NCBI RefSeq assembly: GCF_014203275.1 | Contig: NZ_JACHIP010000015.1 | Span: 1-61,679 of the forward strand | Length of the DNA: 61,679 nt | Reading direction: 5' to 3' | From: Granulicella aggregans | Lineage (GTDB): Bacteria > Acidobacteriota > Terriglobia > Terriglobales > Acidobacteriaceae | Part shown: piece by piece, positions 61,220 through 61,679 of the stretch | How the letters are laid out: the number at the start of each line of letters is the position of its first letter | How positions within the stretch are numbered: the first letter of the stretch is position 1 | The notes under the pieces: generated by a model | Seen by the model: only the letters and a program-made list of their open reading frames with translations | The model's database searches: none | Told to the model about the DNA's origin: nothing | Position numbers and translations under genes: made by a program

Positions 61220-61679
61220 TGAGACGAGAGAGACAACATGGGCTTTCTGCGGAGCAGAAGGCCGAGATCTGGCAACGTTGGAAGGCGGGCGAGTCATTGC
61301 ACGAGATTGGTCGAGCCTTTGACAAGGACCATGGCTCGATTCAGTTCCTGCTATCGAAACACGGAGGGATTGCCCCGGCGGTCCGTCGCCGGTCGCAGCG
61401 AACGCTCACGCTGGCCGAGCGGGAAGACATCTCGCGAGGCATCGCTTCCGGCTCGTCGATTCGTGAGATAGCCAGGGGTCTCGAACGGCCAGCGTCTACG
61501 GTGAGCCGGGAGGTGGCGCGTCATGGTGGCCGTCTGATGTATCGAGCCAGTGAGGCTGATCAGCGAGCCTGGAGCTCGGCTCTTCGGCCTAAGACCTGCT
61601 GGCTTGCCGACCACAGGAAGCTGAGCTTGCTCGTGGCCAGTAAACTGATCCTGGACTGGTCTCCGGAGCAGATCTCCGG
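61220..61679 (+). CDS. IS30-family transposase, cut by the window edge
   Basis: Starts at ATG 61220 (RRERQHGLSAEQKAEIWQRW) and runs off the end without a stop. HTH regions AGESLHEIGRAFDKDHGSIQ and SSIREIARGLERPASTVSRE, then LASKL-like LLVASKLILDWSPEQIS, match IS30 N-terminal domains. The DDE catalytic part is beyond the window. No frame break is seen in the visible 153 codons. Confidence 0.85.

Noticed and set aside
1..61679. tRNA, rRNA, CRISPR, riboswitch
   Set aside because: I looked for tRNA-like T-loops, evenly spaced direct repeats and long conserved RNA motifs and saw none; a dedicated scan would be needed to exclude them.

Overview
The window looks like a chromosomal accessory stretch of a member of the Acidobacteriota, most likely class Terriglobia (Granulicella/Edaphobacter/Terriglobus-like). 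I infer this from protein style: a GH15 glucan hydrolase, a secreted FG-GAP/lectin protein, an OB-fold-sensing diguanylate cyclase and many short conserved proteins of the kind seen in that group. Composition is moderately GC-rich, with strong AGGAG-type ribosome sites. I saw no rRNA, tRNA or CRISPR array, and the taxonomy is untested.

Region 1 (1-10.6 kb): a minus-strand stress/signalling run (iron-permease-like protein, single-domain response regulator, GAF-HisKA protein without an ATPase domain, DUF892 ferritin-like protein), a plus-strand sensor kinase, a ferritin-like protein, then a tightly coupled four-gene cluster (PIG-L deacetylase, NodS-like methyltransferase, GT2 glycosyltransferase, acyl-CoA dehydrogenase-like protein). 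The cluster is divergent from a large-subunit catalase (katE).

Region 2 (10.6-26.2 kb): metabolic and envelope genes: exonuclease III with an altered start, a desaturase, GH15 hydrolase, Gfo/Idh/MocA oxidoreductase, NmrA reductase, SDR, HAD phosphatase and poxB. Between them lie remnants of DUF1016, IS21 and a Tat-type oxidoreductase. A 53-residue HisKA-like peptide is followed by a receiver-like protein without a phosphoacceptor.

Region 3 (26.2-40.8 kb): small conserved proteins, two frameshifted genes (DUF1810, response regulator), a YfcH-type epimerase, a RecD-like helicase with two small upstream genes, a diguanylate cyclase, an NHEJ-type pair (ATP-dependent ligase and LigD-type polymerase, convergent), a dead catalase fragment, DUF72 and an HNH nuclease.

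Region 4 (40.8-44.8 kb): remnant of a plasmid or integrative element: an ArdC-N/RepB-primase fusion, an intact IS110-family element, and ssb with a strong terminator.

Region 5 (44.8-61.7 kb): a cupin-SDR operon divergent from a frameshifted LysR gene, a 1069-residue secreted FG-GAP/lectin protein, truncated and intact alpha/beta hydrolases, recombinase and DUF1016 scraps, a degenerate IS3 element, a Crp-type regulator with a palindromic intergenic region, glsB, and an SRAP (YedK) locus flanked by two paralogous small proteins ending in a CDxCNE motif. The window ends inside an IS30-family transposase.

The window carries an unusual number of genes broken by single frameshifts. This could be real decay or sequence error.
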